64,000 bases of DNA, taken from positions 1-64,000 of the forward strand of contig JAUWWQ010000016.1 in the NCBI GenBank assembly GCA_030616775.1. The letters are read 5' to 3'. A model generated the notes under the pieces. The model did no database searches, had not been told where the DNA came from, and saw only the letters and a program-made list of their open reading frames with translations. Below, piece by piece: positions 50,653 through 60,095 of this stretch. Positions within the stretch are counted from its first letter, which is position 1; every line of letters starts with the position of its first letter. The position numbers and the translations under genes are program-made. This stretch comes from Planctomycetota bacterium (GTDB taxonomy: Bacteria; Planctomycetota; Phycisphaerae; UBA1845).

Positions 50653-51111
50653 GTGGTCAGGCCAGAGAAAGAACCGTGCGGTCCGATAGACGCTCTCAGG
50701 CGGTGCATCCCCGTCGGACAGCTCTCGTTCCGGTTTGCGCGCAGCCGCGGCCCCGGCGGGCAAAACGTCAACAAGGTGAGCACTCGTGTTACCCTGCGAT
50801 TCGATCTTGCCGGAAGTGATGCACTGAGCGAGAGTGAAAAACGACGGATCCGCGCGAAGCTGTCCGGAAGGGTGACAAAGGACGGTCACCTTCGCGTCGT
50901 CTCCATGCGTCATCGCAGCCAAGGGGCTAATCGCCACGCCGCTATAGACCGGTTCTACGAGTTGCTTGCACAAGCCCTTTCCCGACCGAAACCCCGCAAG
51001 CCGACCCGAGTGCCACCCGCCGCTCGCCGGCGGCGTTTAAGCGACAAACGTCTTCGAAGTCGCCGTAAGCGGCAGCGCTCGGCCCGATCTGGCGACGATG
51101 CCGAAATGTGA
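50653..51111 (+). CDS. arfB: ArfB-like peptidyl-tRNA hydrolase (RF-1 domain)
   Basis: About 152 residues with the class-I release factor GGQ loop in SRGPGGQNVNKVSTRVTLRF and a helical C-terminal tail rich in Lys/Arg (RPKPRKPTRVPPAARRRRLSDKRLRSRRKRQR) that resembles the ArfB/YaeJ tail inserting in the mRNA channel. Such proteins free ribosomes stalled without a stop codon. GTG 50653 follows the kinase stop closely (five bases). Start could lie further in; conserved sequence begins near residue 22. Confidence 0.88.
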   Translation: MVRPEKEPCGPIDALRRCIPVGQLSFRFARSRGPGGQNVNKVSTRVTLRFDLAGSDALSESEKRRIRAKLSGRVTKDGHLRVVSMRHRSQGANRHAAIDRFYELLAQALSRPKPRKPTRVPPAARRRRLSDKRLRSRRKRQRSARSGDDAEM

Positions 51112-51176
51112 GGTGGTCGCCCTTTTACCACCGTACCTCGGCCCGCGGCAGCAAACGGTCACGAACCGGCTGTGGC

Positions 51177-51932
51177 TCAGAGTTGATCGCGGGCCTTAGG
51201 TGGCTGACTGGTGACGGCTTCTCTTCGCGGCGTTGTCCTGCGAATATCCTTGTGCAGAACGAACAGCTCCTTGAAAGCGCGGAGAATCACCCGGATATTC
51301 GCACCTGTCTGCTCACCGGCCGTGCGCGGATAGTGATGAACACCGATTTGCCCGATCGTGTACCCCAGCCGTTTGGCCCGCGCGAGAACCTCGGCGTCGA
51401 TCAGGGCGCTGCGCGATTTCATCTCGATCTCATCGAAGAGCTTGCCCGGGTAGATCTTGAAGGCGCAGTCAATGTCGCGAAGCCGCATTCCGAAGAGGAG
51501 ATTTACCAGCATCGTCCAACAGAAAGCGTTTACTTTCCGAATTAGCGGATCCTGGCGATTCAGGCGGTAGGCACTGACGATATCATACCGATCGAGCAGT
51601 GGGAACAACTTTTCAATTTCTTCGAGATCGAATTGCCCGTCCCCGTCGGTGTAGAACACCCAGGGTTTGCCCGCCTCACGAAAGCCCCGCTGTAAGGCGC
51701 CGCCGTAACCAAGGTTTGGGTGATTGTGGACGGCGCGCACTTCCGGGTGCCGGTCGGCAAGGACATCGGCTATTTCGCCCGTGCGATCGGTGCTGCCGTC
51801 GTCGACGATGATGATCTCGAAATCATCGCTGATCCGCCGGAGCACCCGCAAAGCCTTTTCGGTCAGCGCCTCGACAATGATCTCTTCGTTGTAGCACGGG
51901 AAGAAGACGCTGATTGATAGTGGTATTCGCAT
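51177..51932 (-). CDS. Glycosyltransferase family 2, polyprenol-phosphate-sugar synthase-like
   Basis: 251 residues from ATG 51932. SISVFFPCYNEEIIVEALTEKAL, IIIVDDGSTDRTGEI, GYGGALQRGFREAGKPWVFYTDGDGQFDLEEIEKL (DxD at DGDGQ), and the segment DIDCAFKIYPGKLF are typical of DPM1-like GT2 enzymes that make dolichyl/undecaprenyl-phosphate mannose or glucose. No membrane-anchor helices are attached. Stands alone between arfB (convergent) and the GGDEF gene. Confidence 0.9.
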   Translation of the reverse strand: MRIPLSISVFFPCYNEEIIVEALTEKALRVLRRISDDFEIIIVDDGSTDRTGEIADVLADRHPEVRAVHNHPNLGYGGALQRGFREAGKPWVFYTDGDGQFDLEEIEKLFPLLDRYDIVSAYRLNRQDPLIRKVNAFCWTMLVNLLFGMRLRDIDCAFKIYPGKLFDEIEMKSRSALIDAEVLARAKRLGYTIGQIGVHHYPRTAGEQTGANIRVILRAFKELFVLHKDIRRTTPRREAVTSQPPKARDQL

Positions 51933-52138
51933 CGACGGATCAACCAAAGGACACCGTCTCACCCATGCGTGGGTGGAAACCGAAAGCCGTCATGGGCGGG
52001 CTTGTCGGCCGTCAACATCCAGGCAGTCACACGCAAACGTCTTGCAATCGTAGCGATCGATCGCGGGCCCTTCAACTCATGGCGGATGCGATCGGTCCTG
52101 CGTGACTGTGCTACGGAAAGACCGCGATGTGGCGGCGT

Positions 52139-53455
52139 TCATGCCGCTTGGTGAGCTACGACGGCGCTTTTGCCTTTCTGTTTGGCCGCGTAGAGCGCCG
52201 CATCGGCCTTGGCGACCAGCTCGTGTCCGGTTTCGAAGTTTTCTGTTGCAAGGGATGCAACACCGGCACTGATGGAGACATTGTGATCTGGGCCCAGGCT
52301 TGCGGTGTGTTGGCCGAAGAGCTTCACCAACCGTTCGGCGATGGCCCCGGCCTGCTCCGGCGTCGTCTCGGCAAGCAGAAGCAGGAATTCATCGCCGCCG
52401 TAACGGATCGCACTATCGGTCGGTCGAATACCTCCGCGCAGGAGCCCGCCGAAAAACCGCAGTACAACGTCACCGGCCTGATGCCCCTTCGTGTCGTTGT
52501 ACCGCTTGAAGTTGTCGACATCGAACATGATCGCGGAGAGGTCCTTGCGCTTCCGCCGATGCCGCTGGAAAAGGGGTTCAAGGTCTTCATCAAGGAAGCT
52601 GCGGTTTCGCAACCCGGTAAGGGGGTCAATGGCGGCCTGGTCTTTTACACGTCGAAGCTCCCGGTCAAAGCCCAGCTCGCGGTTGCGGATCCGGCGCAAC
52701 GATTGACACTCGGTCGAACGGGCGAGCGCCTCCCTTTCAGCGACAGCTTCCAGAAGTCTGCGGAACTGGACCGCGATCTGTGTTGTCTCGTGCCACTCGC
52801 CGGGGTCCAGTTCCGGCACGCGGCCGGGCTCCCTTAGTGGATCTCGGACGGCGCCGGCCATGCTGCGCAGCGGCCCGGTGATCCGGTGATCGAACCATCG
52901 CCTTAATCGGTAAGTACTGAGCAAGATCATAAGCCCAAGTAGCAAGGCAAAGACCCCGGTCGCGTAGGCCCAGTCATTGCCGTATAGATCGTTGCGGAGA
53001 AGGATGATCACTTTTTGGGCGACCGGCGAAGGGATGCCATTGAGTGGCACTACGGCCCCTGAGACGGATATCAGCTCGCCCTCCGGCGCCGCGGGTGCCA
53101 AAACGGGATGGCGGTCACCCGCCAGAAAAGCTCGAACCGCCGTACGGTGTGAGGGGCGCTGGGGGTGGACGGTGTGCAAATGGCCGAGGGCGTCGAGCGT
53201 GGCCACCGCTATCAGTCTGTCGTAGCGGTCCTGTAAGCGGTCGACCGACTCAGACAAGTCACCATTTCGGCCCGGTACCAATGCCGCTGCACAGAGTCTG
53301 GCCTGCTCGACGAGCATGCGCCGGGTGCGCGAGTGCGAAACCTGCCGGGTCGCGATGATCAGCGCGAGCACCGCAACCGCGACGATTAGCAGATTGGCAC
53401 TGAACAGCCGGCGGGCAAACGTCGGCGTTAGCGGTCTTGGACAACCGGTCTGCAT
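52139..53455 (-). CDS. Membrane diguanylate cyclase
   Basis: 438 residues. Two membrane helices (about 17-38 and 163-182, TGVFALLLGLMILLSTYRLRRW) bracket a periplasmic sensing region of about 120 residues with DRYDRLIAVATLDALGHL; a HAMP-like segment follows, then a helical linker and the GGDEF domain. RYGGDEFLLLL holds the intact active site, and RPTD five residues earlier fits the inhibitory I-site (RxxD). It likely makes c-di-GMP in response to an envelope signal. No EAL domain. Confidence 0.92.
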   Translation of the reverse strand: MQTGCPRPLTPTFARRLFSANLLIVAVAVLALIIATRQVSHSRTRRMLVEQARLCAAALVPGRNGDLSESVDRLQDRYDRLIAVATLDALGHLHTVHPQRPSHRTAVRAFLAGDRHPVLAPAAPEGELISVSGAVVPLNGIPSPVAQKVIILLRNDLYGNDWAYATGVFALLLGLMILLSTYRLRRWFDHRITGPLRSMAGAVRDPLREPGRVPELDPGEWHETTQIAVQFRRLLEAVAEREALARSTECQSLRRIRNRELGFDRELRRVKDQAAIDPLTGLRNRSFLDEDLEPLFQRHRRKRKDLSAIMFDVDNFKRYNDTKGHQAGDVVLRFFGGLLRGGIRPTDSAIRYGGDEFLLLLAETTPEQAGAIAERLVKLFGQHTASLGPDHNVSISAGVASLATENFETGHELVAKADAALYAAKQKGKSAVVAHQAA

Positions 53456-53645
53456 GTCCTGGGTTCACTGATCCGGCTCACGGAAAGTCTACGATACCAC
53501 TGAATCGGGCCGACACTGGGTTATAAGACCGAGGGTGTTTAGCCCTGCTCGTTGCCGGTGTGCTCGGCGTTGATCTTGGGCGTTGCATTGTCTGCCGGCC
53601 CAACCGGTGCCGATATGTCGGCCGACGTTCACATTCCAGCGTCAG

Positions 53646-54389
53646 TCACTCCGCCTGCCCGGGAACTGTCACGACTCCGTGCATGGCCGCTGCCGCGCAC
53701 ACCGCCACCGCTGCCGTTTCGGTTCGTAAGACCATAGGGCCCAGCGTCGTGGGAACCGCGCCGGCTTTGACCGCCAGGTCACGTTCGATGTCGGACCAAC
53801 CTCCCTCCGGCCCGACCCAAACGAGCAATGAGGCCCCATCGATCTGAGCACTGAGGAATGTGTTGAAGGGTACCAGGGCGGAGTCCGCGTGGGTGATGCT
53901 CGAAGCGTTAAAGTCGCCGAGCCGTTTGAGGCATTCCGAAAACGTCCGCGGCGCGGTGATTGTGGGAACCCAGGATCGGTTGGACTGCTTGGCTGCCTCA
54001 ATAGCCCGACGTGACCACCTCTCGACAGCAGCTGCGTCAGGTCGGCTAACGCTGCGATCCGCGATGATTGGCCAGATCGCCGCAACGCCCAGCTCGGTGG
54101 ATTTCTCGATCAAATACCCCTGGCGGTGCGTCTTGGTCATGGCGACAGCCAGCGTGATTCTATGTCGAAGCTCGAAAGGCCGATGCGTTACCTGCGTCAC
54201 GTCAACGTATACACGCCGGCGCTCGATCCGAACAATCAATCCGACGCCCTCCCCTCCGACGCCGTCAAACAGAATGACCTCGTGCCCCACTTTGGCGCGC
54301 AGCGAGGCGATCACATGGTGTGATTCCTCCGGGGAGAGCATCACCGAACCCGTGGATAGTGCCGGGCAGAATAGGCGGTGCCGGCGCAT
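53646..54389 (-). CDS. rsmE: 16S rRNA (uracil1498-N3)-methyltransferase
   Basis: 247 residues. SPEESHHVIASLRAKVGHEVILFDG is the PUA-like N-terminal domain; the SPOUT knot is seen in SLLVWVGPEGGWSDIERD and LGPMVLRTETAAVAVCAA. The order and motifs are those of RsmE, which methylates U1498 on the 30S subunit using SAM. ATG 54389 begins MRRHRLFCPALSTGS. Confidence 0.93.
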   Translation of the reverse strand: MRRHRLFCPALSTGSVMLSPEESHHVIASLRAKVGHEVILFDGVGGEGVGLIVRIERRRVYVDVTQVTHRPFELRHRITLAVAMTKTHRQGYLIEKSTELGVAAIWPIIADRSVSRPDAAAVERWSRRAIEAAKQSNRSWVPTITAPRTFSECLKRLGDFNASSITHADSALVPFNTFLSAQIDGASLLVWVGPEGGWSDIERDLAVKAGAVPTTLGPMVLRTETAAVAVCAAAAMHGVVTVPGQAE

Positions 54390-54593
54390 GACGGGCGATT
54401 ATCAGCGCCGCGCTCTGGCCGGCAACCTTCAGGTCGTGGCTGAGACGGACCGATAAGAGACTGGCCCAGGTGTGATCCGCAGGCTGGCGGCGGAAGGCGG
54501 GTCTGCTGGTCTTGTCCAGCGTTGCCTCCTGGCGAACCGCACTGCATAGATTGGATCACGGACTGACACGTATCGGCATGCCAAGCGCACCAA

Positions 54594-55400
54594 ATGACTG
54601 ACGAGCAACGGCCAAACCATGCGTCACCGGAACCGCCGGAAGGCCCGGACTCGGGTGTCGCCTCCGAGAATGAACTCGACGAGGTTCTTGCGCAGGCCTC
54701 TTCACTGGCGGCTGAACTCTCTGAGGAGATCGGCGCTGCAGACGAGCCGACTGTCTCTAAAGACGCTCGCCGAGCGCCTGAGCAGGCTGGGAATCTTGCC
54801 ACGGCGGAGCTCGATGCGCAGCTAAACGAACTCGACCGGCTCGTGGCGGAAACAAATAGCGAGGTTGACGACGCATCGGGTAGTCCCGACGAACACGCCC
54901 TGCCACCCAGCGAGCCTCCCGCGTCCCCAAGTACACCTCCTGTTCCAGAGTTCATGGAGGAATTCACACGTTCGGAACGACCCGGCGATGCTGCTCAGCC
55001 CGGAGCGCAAGCTCCCGCTTCAGGTGCTTCGACCGGTGATGCCTGCCCGAAGCCCGGTGTGGTCGGCACCGGCATGCTGGGGGTGGTGGGCGCCGCCCCG
55101 CCGGCACCGGAAGAGGCCAAAAAGCCGCCACCTTCGGAAGCCGGTGAGTCCGGGAATGAGCTGCCGAAAGAGATGTCCGCGGCGTCGAAGACCGGGAAGC
55201 TTGCCGACCTGGTGCACTGGGCCGCTGCCCGATCTTCGCCCGTCGTCCTGGCTGTATGCGACCGCGCTTTGACGCTGCTCGAAGTGATCAACCGGCCGGT
55301 CGCCGACAAGCTGGGCGATTCTACTCTCCGTGTCATTGGATGGATCGCCCTGGCGACTTTGGGAACTTCCGTCATTGTCTACCTGTTCTCACTCCTCTAG
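54594..55400 (+). CDS. Acidic, Pro-rich protein with C-terminal membrane helix
   Basis: 268 residues. An acidic/Glu-rich N-terminal half with possible short coiled coil (ELDEVLAQASSLAAELSEEIG, LDAQLNELDRLVAE), a Pro/Ser linker, and a C-terminal helix IGWIALATLGTSVIVYLFSLL ending at the terminus, giving a tail-anchored layout. VLAVCDRALTLLEVINRPVADKLGDS before the helix recalls a helical hairpin. No recognised domain. Precedes yidD by 86 bases. Confidence 0.65.
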   Translation: MTDEQRPNHASPEPPEGPDSGVASENELDEVLAQASSLAAELSEEIGAADEPTVSKDARRAPEQAGNLATAELDAQLNELDRLVAETNSEVDDASGSPDEHALPPSEPPASPSTPPVPEFMEEFTRSERPGDAAQPGAQAPASGASTGDACPKPGVVGTGMLGVVGAAPPAPEEAKKPPPSEAGESGNELPKEMSAASKTGKLADLVHWAAARSSPVVLAVCDRALTLLEVINRPVADKLGDSTLRVIGWIALATLGTSVIVYLFSLL

Positions 55401-55486
55401 AATAAACTGAGTGTAGAGCGACGGTTTCGATATCTCCTTCAGGCACATATCGGCCGCGCTTCGGCGCAGGATATTGGCGAGCGGGG

Positions 55487-55798
55487 ATGGGTGGTTCCTT
55501 ACAGTCCGGGCAAGATCCCAGAACGAGTGTAGCCCAGTCAGTGCGCCGGTTTGTCATCTTTGTGCTGGTCTTTACGATTCGTTGTTACCAGGCTTCGTTG
55601 CGGCCGCTGTTGTTTGGCTCCTGCAAGTTCTATCCGACATGCAGCGAATACGCGATCGAGGCGTTTCAAACGCACGGCCTTTGGCGTGGGTTGGTACTGG
55701 CGGTGCGCCGGGTAGCTCGTTGCCATCCCTTCTCTCCCGGCGGTATCGATCCGGTCCCCGACCCGACTAAGCCGCCTTCGTCCAGCCGGCCGGATTAA
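55487..55798 (+). CDS. yidD: Membrane protein insertion efficiency factor
   Basis: 103 residues. RRFVIFVLVFTIRCYQASLRPLLFGSCKFYPTCSEYAIEAFQTHGLWRGLVLAVRRVARCHPFSPGGIDPVP matches YidD almost end to end, including the Cys of CKFYPTC and the RCHPF..GGxDPVP finish. The true start may be GTG 55541, since conserved sequence begins there. YidD assists YidC; yidC and rnpA are not adjacent. Confidence 0.92.
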   Translation: MGGSLQSGQDPRTSVAQSVRRFVIFVLVFTIRCYQASLRPLLFGSCKFYPTCSEYAIEAFQTHGLWRGLVLAVRRVARCHPFSPGGIDPVPDPTKPPSSSRPD

Positions 55799-55917
55799 CC
55801 TCACATCGCCCGTTTTAGCGTTCGATAAAAACACCGGAGGCTAGCTCTGAAGCGGCTTGTGCGGCTGTCTTGTGACGGCCCGTTTCGCTAACCCTGGCGG
55901 GCGCAGTAGCTAGAAAC

Positions 55918-57636
55918 GTGACTGACACAGCGGACGACACAGTTGGGATCGCGGTTGCGCATCCAAACATCGGATCGCCTGTGCCAGGTTTCGCGCAGCC
56001 GGCGGATCACCGAACCGACGCTCCATCCGCGTCTCCCGACAGATTGGTGTATTTCGACGCGGCCCGTGCTTTACTTCCCCGGTGGGTGAAGATCATCGGA
56101 CGCACGCCGTGGTTTCTTGATAGTGCGCCCTGGAGACCGCGCTCGCTGCGTTGTGCATCAGCGCTCTACCGGCAGCAGGCGGCCGCCCTGGCGATCGCAA
56201 TTCTGTGCGAACTCGACCGGCGGCGGCCGGATCGTTCTTACTTGCGTGAACATGTGCGGGCTTCGTTGATTCACTGGCAACTGTCTTTGCGTGGTGACGG
56301 TCGTCCCGGCCACAGGCGGTTGCTTCGAGGTCCGCTCCACGTGGCAACTGCGGGACATGTTGTCCAGCTTCTGAGCGAAACCGCCGGTTTTCAAACCATC
56401 ATGCTATTGGGTGACCTGGAACGGCATCTTCAGTGGCTGATCCACCGTCCCCCGCGGACTCCCTGGGTGGAAGCCGCCCTGGTCTGTGCCATTGCTGACG
56501 GTGGTGTGATTGTACGCGACACTGCGCTGCTGAAACATGCGCGGAGCCGGCTTGAAGCCTTGCTAGCCCGGCAGAACGAGGAGGGCTGGTTCCCGGAGCG
56601 CGGCGGTGCTGATGTCGGGAGGCTGTCACTCACCGTTGATGCTCTTGCTCGCTTGTACCGGCAGAACGAGTGGCAGGAGCTGAAGGAACCGCTGGGGCGG
56701 GCAGTGAGATTCCTCACTCACTTCGTGCACCCGGACGGCAGCGTCGGCGGATGTTACAGTTCATGTGACACGGAGTTTATCAGTCCTTACGGTGTGGAGT
56801 TGCTTGCCCCGACCTTTGCGGACGCAGCCGCTTTGGCCCTATTGTGTCGGCGGCGTTGGGCGGCGCCGGTTTTTGATGAGCATTACGGCGGCGATGACGA
56901 TCTGTGTGCCGTGCTCGGTGCAAGTGTGGCCTTGGCTGCTGCCAACGCCGCTCCACTTCCTATCGAACGATGCGCTTTGCCTTTCGAAACGCTGGGGCAA
57001 ACGCGATTTCCACGTGCTGGTTTGACCATCTTCTCTACCGAGGCATATCACGCGGTTGTGGCCGGCCGAAAGGGCGGCGCCTTGAAGGTCACATGGCGAA
57101 ATGGCGCCACCGGGATCGAGGACCCCGGCGTTGTTGTCGTCTATCCCCGTGGGACACGCACCGCCGCAGCGCCAAACGTCCGCGGACGTCAGCATGTAAG
57201 CGGATCGTCGGTGACTTGCGGTGGCATTCTTCAGCGTACCGGGCTAATGCGGGACCGTCCACGGCCTTGGATCAAGCGCTTGGCCCACAAGATAGGAGTG
57301 GGAAGGTGGACATCGACCGCGCTGTCAATGCCGGATCCAGCAGCGACGAACGGGCATCGGTCTCGTCACACCGATTACGGCCGACTCACCCGCGATCAAT
57401 ATAGCCGTCAGATCACTTTCGGTGAGGATTGGATCAGGATTCGTGACCGTGTTCATTGTCGCCTGCCCTGCGAGACGATCGTGTGTCAGTCACCGTCTCC
57501 GGTGCCGGTGAGACCTTTCGGCGACGGTTCCGTCAGCCGGAACGCCCGCCCTCCAATCTTTGTGAAGGGCGGCAGAAACGTGGAGATCATCCGCGTCTAT
57601 CGCAACGGCGAACTCGTCAATGAGCATCCCGCTTGA
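55918..57636 (+). CDS. Unknown protein, possible alpha/alpha-toroid fold
   Basis: 572 residues, GTG start. The N-terminal half is helical with repeated segments of the alpha/alpha-barrel type, including SRLEALLARQNEEGWFPERGGADVGRLSLTVDALARLYRQ and AVRFLTHFVHPDGSVGGCYSSCDTEFISPYGVELLAP; the C-terminal part looks beta-rich (TIFSTEAYHAVVAGRKGGALKVTW, EDWIRIRDRVHCRLPC). Helical toroid plus beta domain is the build of heparinase-II/III-type lyases, but no catalytic residues could be assigned. Monocistronic, between yidD and the convergent tsaD. Confidence 0.6.
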   Translation: MTDTADDTVGIAVAHPNIGSPVPGFAQPADHRTDAPSASPDRLVYFDAARALLPRWVKIIGRTPWFLDSAPWRPRSLRCASALYRQQAAALAIAILCELDRRRPDRSYLREHVRASLIHWQLSLRGDGRPGHRRLLRGPLHVATAGHVVQLLSETAGFQTIMLLGDLERHLQWLIHRPPRTPWVEAALVCAIADGGVIVRDTALLKHARSRLEALLARQNEEGWFPERGGADVGRLSLTVDALARLYRQNEWQELKEPLGRAVRFLTHFVHPDGSVGGCYSSCDTEFISPYGVELLAPTFADAAALALLCRRRWAAPVFDEHYGGDDDLCAVLGASVALAAANAAPLPIERCALPFETLGQTRFPRAGLTIFSTEAYHAVVAGRKGGALKVTWRNGATGIEDPGVVVVYPRGTRTAAAPNVRGRQHVSGSSVTCGGILQRTGLMRDRPRPWIKRLAHKIGVGRWTSTALSMPDPAATNGHRSRHTDYGRLTRDQYSRQITFGEDWIRIRDRVHCRLPCETIVCQSPSPVPVRPFGDGSVSRNARPPIFVKGGRNVEIIRVYRNGELVNEHPA

Positions 57637-57740
57637 CGGCGTGAATCCTGCCGTACAGCACCGGCCATCGGTTGAGGTGGAGCCTCAATTCGGAGCATCG
57701 AGCTTTTGAGGATGAAGACAAGCCGGGGATGGCGAACGAC

Positions 57741-58772
57741 CTATCGTCTCGGAACCGCGCCGGTGGCATAGGCGTCGAGATCAAGGCCGGCTACGTCACC
57801 GCTGACAAGCAGGTGGTAGCCCAGGGCGGCGATCATCGCGGCGTTGTCGGTACAATAGGCCATCTTGGCCGCATGGAAGTCAAGATCTCGCTCGCTGCAT
57901 GCGGTCGCCAGGGCACTGCGCAGCACGCGGTTGGCAGCCACACCTCCGCCGAGGACGACGGTCGGCAGACCGGTCTGGCAAATCGCCAGCATCGTCTTGC
58001 GCACCAGCACGTCGATAACCGCTCGCTGAAAGCTCGCCGCGATGTCCGCAATGTCTTGCGGCGATAGCTTCTCCAACCCACCGGTCGTCCGCCCCTGCCC
58101 ATGAACGTGATAGAGAACGGCCGTCTTGATCCCGGAGAACGAGAAGTCCAGCGAGTTAGGGGCGAGCATCGTTCGCGGAAAGTCGACTGCCATAGGATCG
58201 CCGTTTTGGGCAATTCGCTCGATCTCGGGTCCGCCTGGATAACTCAGGCCGAGAATGGCAGCCACCTTGTCGAACGCCTCGCCGGCAGCGTCGTCTGTGG
58301 TTGCACCGAGCAGGGTAATCGATGTGGGCTGATCAATGCGAAAAAGTGAGGTGTGCCCACCGGATACGATCAGCCCGACCGCCGGCCAGGGTGGCTGGTC
58401 GAGCCCCATCGCGGGGCTACAGGCGTGGGCTTCGATGTGGTCGACAGCGACCAGCGGCTTGCCCCAGACCCAGCTCAACGTTTTGGCAGCCGTAACGCCG
58501 ATCAGCAGTGCCCCGACCAGGCCGGGCCGGTTGGTTACCGCTATCGCATCGATGTGGCCGTGGGAGCAGCCAGCCGCGTCAAACGCTTCTTCGATGACCG
58601 CGTCAAGCCGCTCGATGTGGGCCCGCGAGGCGATCTCCGGCACCACGCCGCCGTACTTGCGGTGCAGGTCCACCTGTGACGCCACGATATTGCTGCGCAC
58701 ATCCTTCCCGTCGACGACAACAGCCGCCGCCGTTTCGTCACAGGATGTCTCGATGCCGAGGATGGTTGTCAT
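57741..58772 (-). CDS. tsaD: tRNA N6-adenosine threonylcarbamoyltransferase
   Basis: 343 residues from ATG 58772 (MTTILGIETSCDETAAAVV). The metal site DHIEAHACS (HxxxH), VGLIVSGGHTSLFRI, GEAFDKVAAILGLSYPGGPEIERIA, DFSFSGIKTAVLYHV, and LGGGVAANRVLRSAL define TsaD, which adds the threonylcarbamoyl group to A37 of ANN-decoding tRNAs with TsaB, TsaC and TsaE (not in the window). Confidence 0.96.
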   Translation of the reverse strand: MTTILGIETSCDETAAAVVVDGKDVRSNIVASQVDLHRKYGGVVPEIASRAHIERLDAVIEEAFDAAGCSHGHIDAIAVTNRPGLVGALLIGVTAAKTLSWVWGKPLVAVDHIEAHACSPAMGLDQPPWPAVGLIVSGGHTSLFRIDQPTSITLLGATTDDAAGEAFDKVAAILGLSYPGGPEIERIAQNGDPMAVDFPRTMLAPNSLDFSFSGIKTAVLYHVHGQGRTTGGLEKLSPQDIADIAASFQRAVIDVLVRKTMLAICQTGLPTVVLGGGVAANRVLRSALATACSERDLDFHAAKMAYCTDNAAMIAALGYHLLVSGDVAGLDLDAYATGAVPRR

Positions 58773-58889
58773 CTTCCACACAGGTGTATAGCAGTGTACC
58801 GGGCCAGGTTCAATATTGGGCGGTGTTCACAAATCGAATATGATGGGCTCTGTGACGTTGGAAAGGCCCTGAGTGATGGCCGCGAGCCC

Positions 58890-59483
58890 ATGAATCGATC
58901 AGCCGTTATTTTTGACATGGATGGGACGCTGACTGAGCCCTACCTGGATTTCGACGCCCTTCGCGCCGAGGTCGGAGTCGAGGGGCCGGTCCTTGAGGCG
59001 ATGGGTCAGATGGACCCAGCTTCCCGGGAACGGGCGGAGGCGGCCCTGCTGCGGTACGAGCGCGAGGCGGCTGAGAATGCCACATTGCAGGATGGGGCTG
59101 TCGAGGTCATCGATGCTTTGCGGGCCAAGGGACATCCGATTGCCATCCTGACGCGCAATGCCCGGGCGACCGTCGATCTTGTCCTGAAGAACCACGGCAT
59201 AACCGTGGATGCTCTGCGTACGCGAGAAGATGGTGCCATCAAGCCGTCACCAGAGCCGGTGCTTTCCATCTGCAAGGAGCTATGCGCCGACCCGCGGCGG
59301 AGCTGGATGGTCGGGGATTACCTGTTCGATATCATGTCCGGTCGGGCGGCCGGAACGGGCACCGTTTTGATGGTCGGGGACAAACCGATGCCGAAGTTCA
59401 CCGACCAGGCGGACTACGTCATCCGCCGACTGGCGGAGTTGCTTACGATCGTCGAGGAGAACCGAATTGTGAATGGCAAATAG
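58890..59483 (+). CDS. HAD-superfamily phosphatase, phosphoglycolate-phosphatase-like
   Basis: 197 residues from ATG 58890. AVIFDMDGTLTEP has the nucleophilic Asp (DxDGT), ILTRNAR is motif II (Thr), DGAIKPSPEPVL supplies the motif III Lys and SWMVGDYLFDIMSGRAAG is motif IV. Helical cap is short. Substrate unknown. Its last 30 or so codons (from PMPKFTDQADYVIRRLAELL) are repeated, diverged, beyond the RAYT element at 60158-60250, implying that the present 3' end may be a replacement. RAYT starts nine bases after TAG. Confidence 0.88.
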   Translation: MNRSAVIFDMDGTLTEPYLDFDALRAEVGVEGPVLEAMGQMDPASRERAEAALLRYEREAAENATLQDGAVEVIDALRAKGHPIAILTRNARATVDLVLKNHGITVDALRTREDGAIKPSPEPVLSICKELCADPRRSWMVGDYLFDIMSGRAAGTGTVLMVGDKPMPKFTDQADYVIRRLAELLTIVEENRIVNGK

Positions 59484-59492
59484 CTAATGGCG

Positions 59493-59517
59493 TGTGTGCC
59501 ACTGCTCTTGAGCAGTG
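59493..59517 (+). repeat. RAYT left inverted repeat
   Basis: 25 bases matching the reverse complement of 60096-60120 exactly; contains the hairpin CACTGCTC-TT-GAGCAGTG. Confidence 0.9.
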
Positions 59518-59531
59518 CTAAAATGCCCTCA

Positions 59532-60086
59532 ATGAAGAATCGCCCACGCAAGACGCGTCGAAGCTGGGATGAGCCGGGGCATGCTCACTATCTCACGTAT
59601 TCGTGCCACCGTCGGTTGCCTCTGCTGTCGCGCGACCGCGTTCGACGATGGGTGGTCGATGCGCTCGAGCGCACAAGGCAGGAGCTCAATGTTGCCCTCT
59701 GGGCTTACGTCGTCATGCCGGAACACGTGCACGTGCTCTTGCATCCGCGCGCACCTCACTACGAAATGCGGCGGATTCTGGCCATGCTCAAACAACCGGT
59801 CGCGAAAGCGGCTCGAAAATGGCTGGAGGATAATCGACAGACCACGTGGTTGGAGCGCCTAACCGTGGCGTACCCTTCGCGTAAGGTCTTCCGGTTCTGG
59901 CAGCCCGGCGGCGGATTCGATCACAATGTTTTTCGGGAGAAGACGGTGTCAGCAATAGTCGATTACATTCACGCGAACCCCGTTCGGCGCAAGCTTGTGG
60001 ATGAGCCGACACACTGGGAGTGGTCGAGCGCGCGCTTCTGGGAGGGGGACCCCAAGGTACCTCTCCAGATGGACGACCCGTTCTGA
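59532..60086 (+). CDS. REP-associated tyrosine transposase (RAYT, Y1_Tnp)
   Basis: 184 residues from ATG 59532 (MKNRPRKTRRSWDEPGH); ATG 59523 adds three residues. AHYLTYSCHRRLPLLSRD begins the Y1 fold; VVMPEHVHVLLHP contains the HUH pair (HVH), and the catalytic Tyr is in DYIHANPVRRKLVDEP. GGGFDHNVF and WEWSSARFW are RAYT-type motifs. RAYTs act on REP-like hairpins as single-strand DNA transposases. No TnpB or accessory gene. Confidence 0.93.
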   Translation: MKNRPRKTRRSWDEPGHAHYLTYSCHRRLPLLSRDRVRRWVVDALERTRQELNVALWAYVVMPEHVHVLLHPRAPHYEMRRILAMLKQPVAKAARKWLEDNRQTTWLERLTVAYPSRKVFRFWQPGGGFDHNVFREKTVSAIVDYIHANPVRRKLVDEPTHWEWSSARFWEGDPKVPLQMDDPF

Positions 60087-60095
60087 TTGAAGAAA

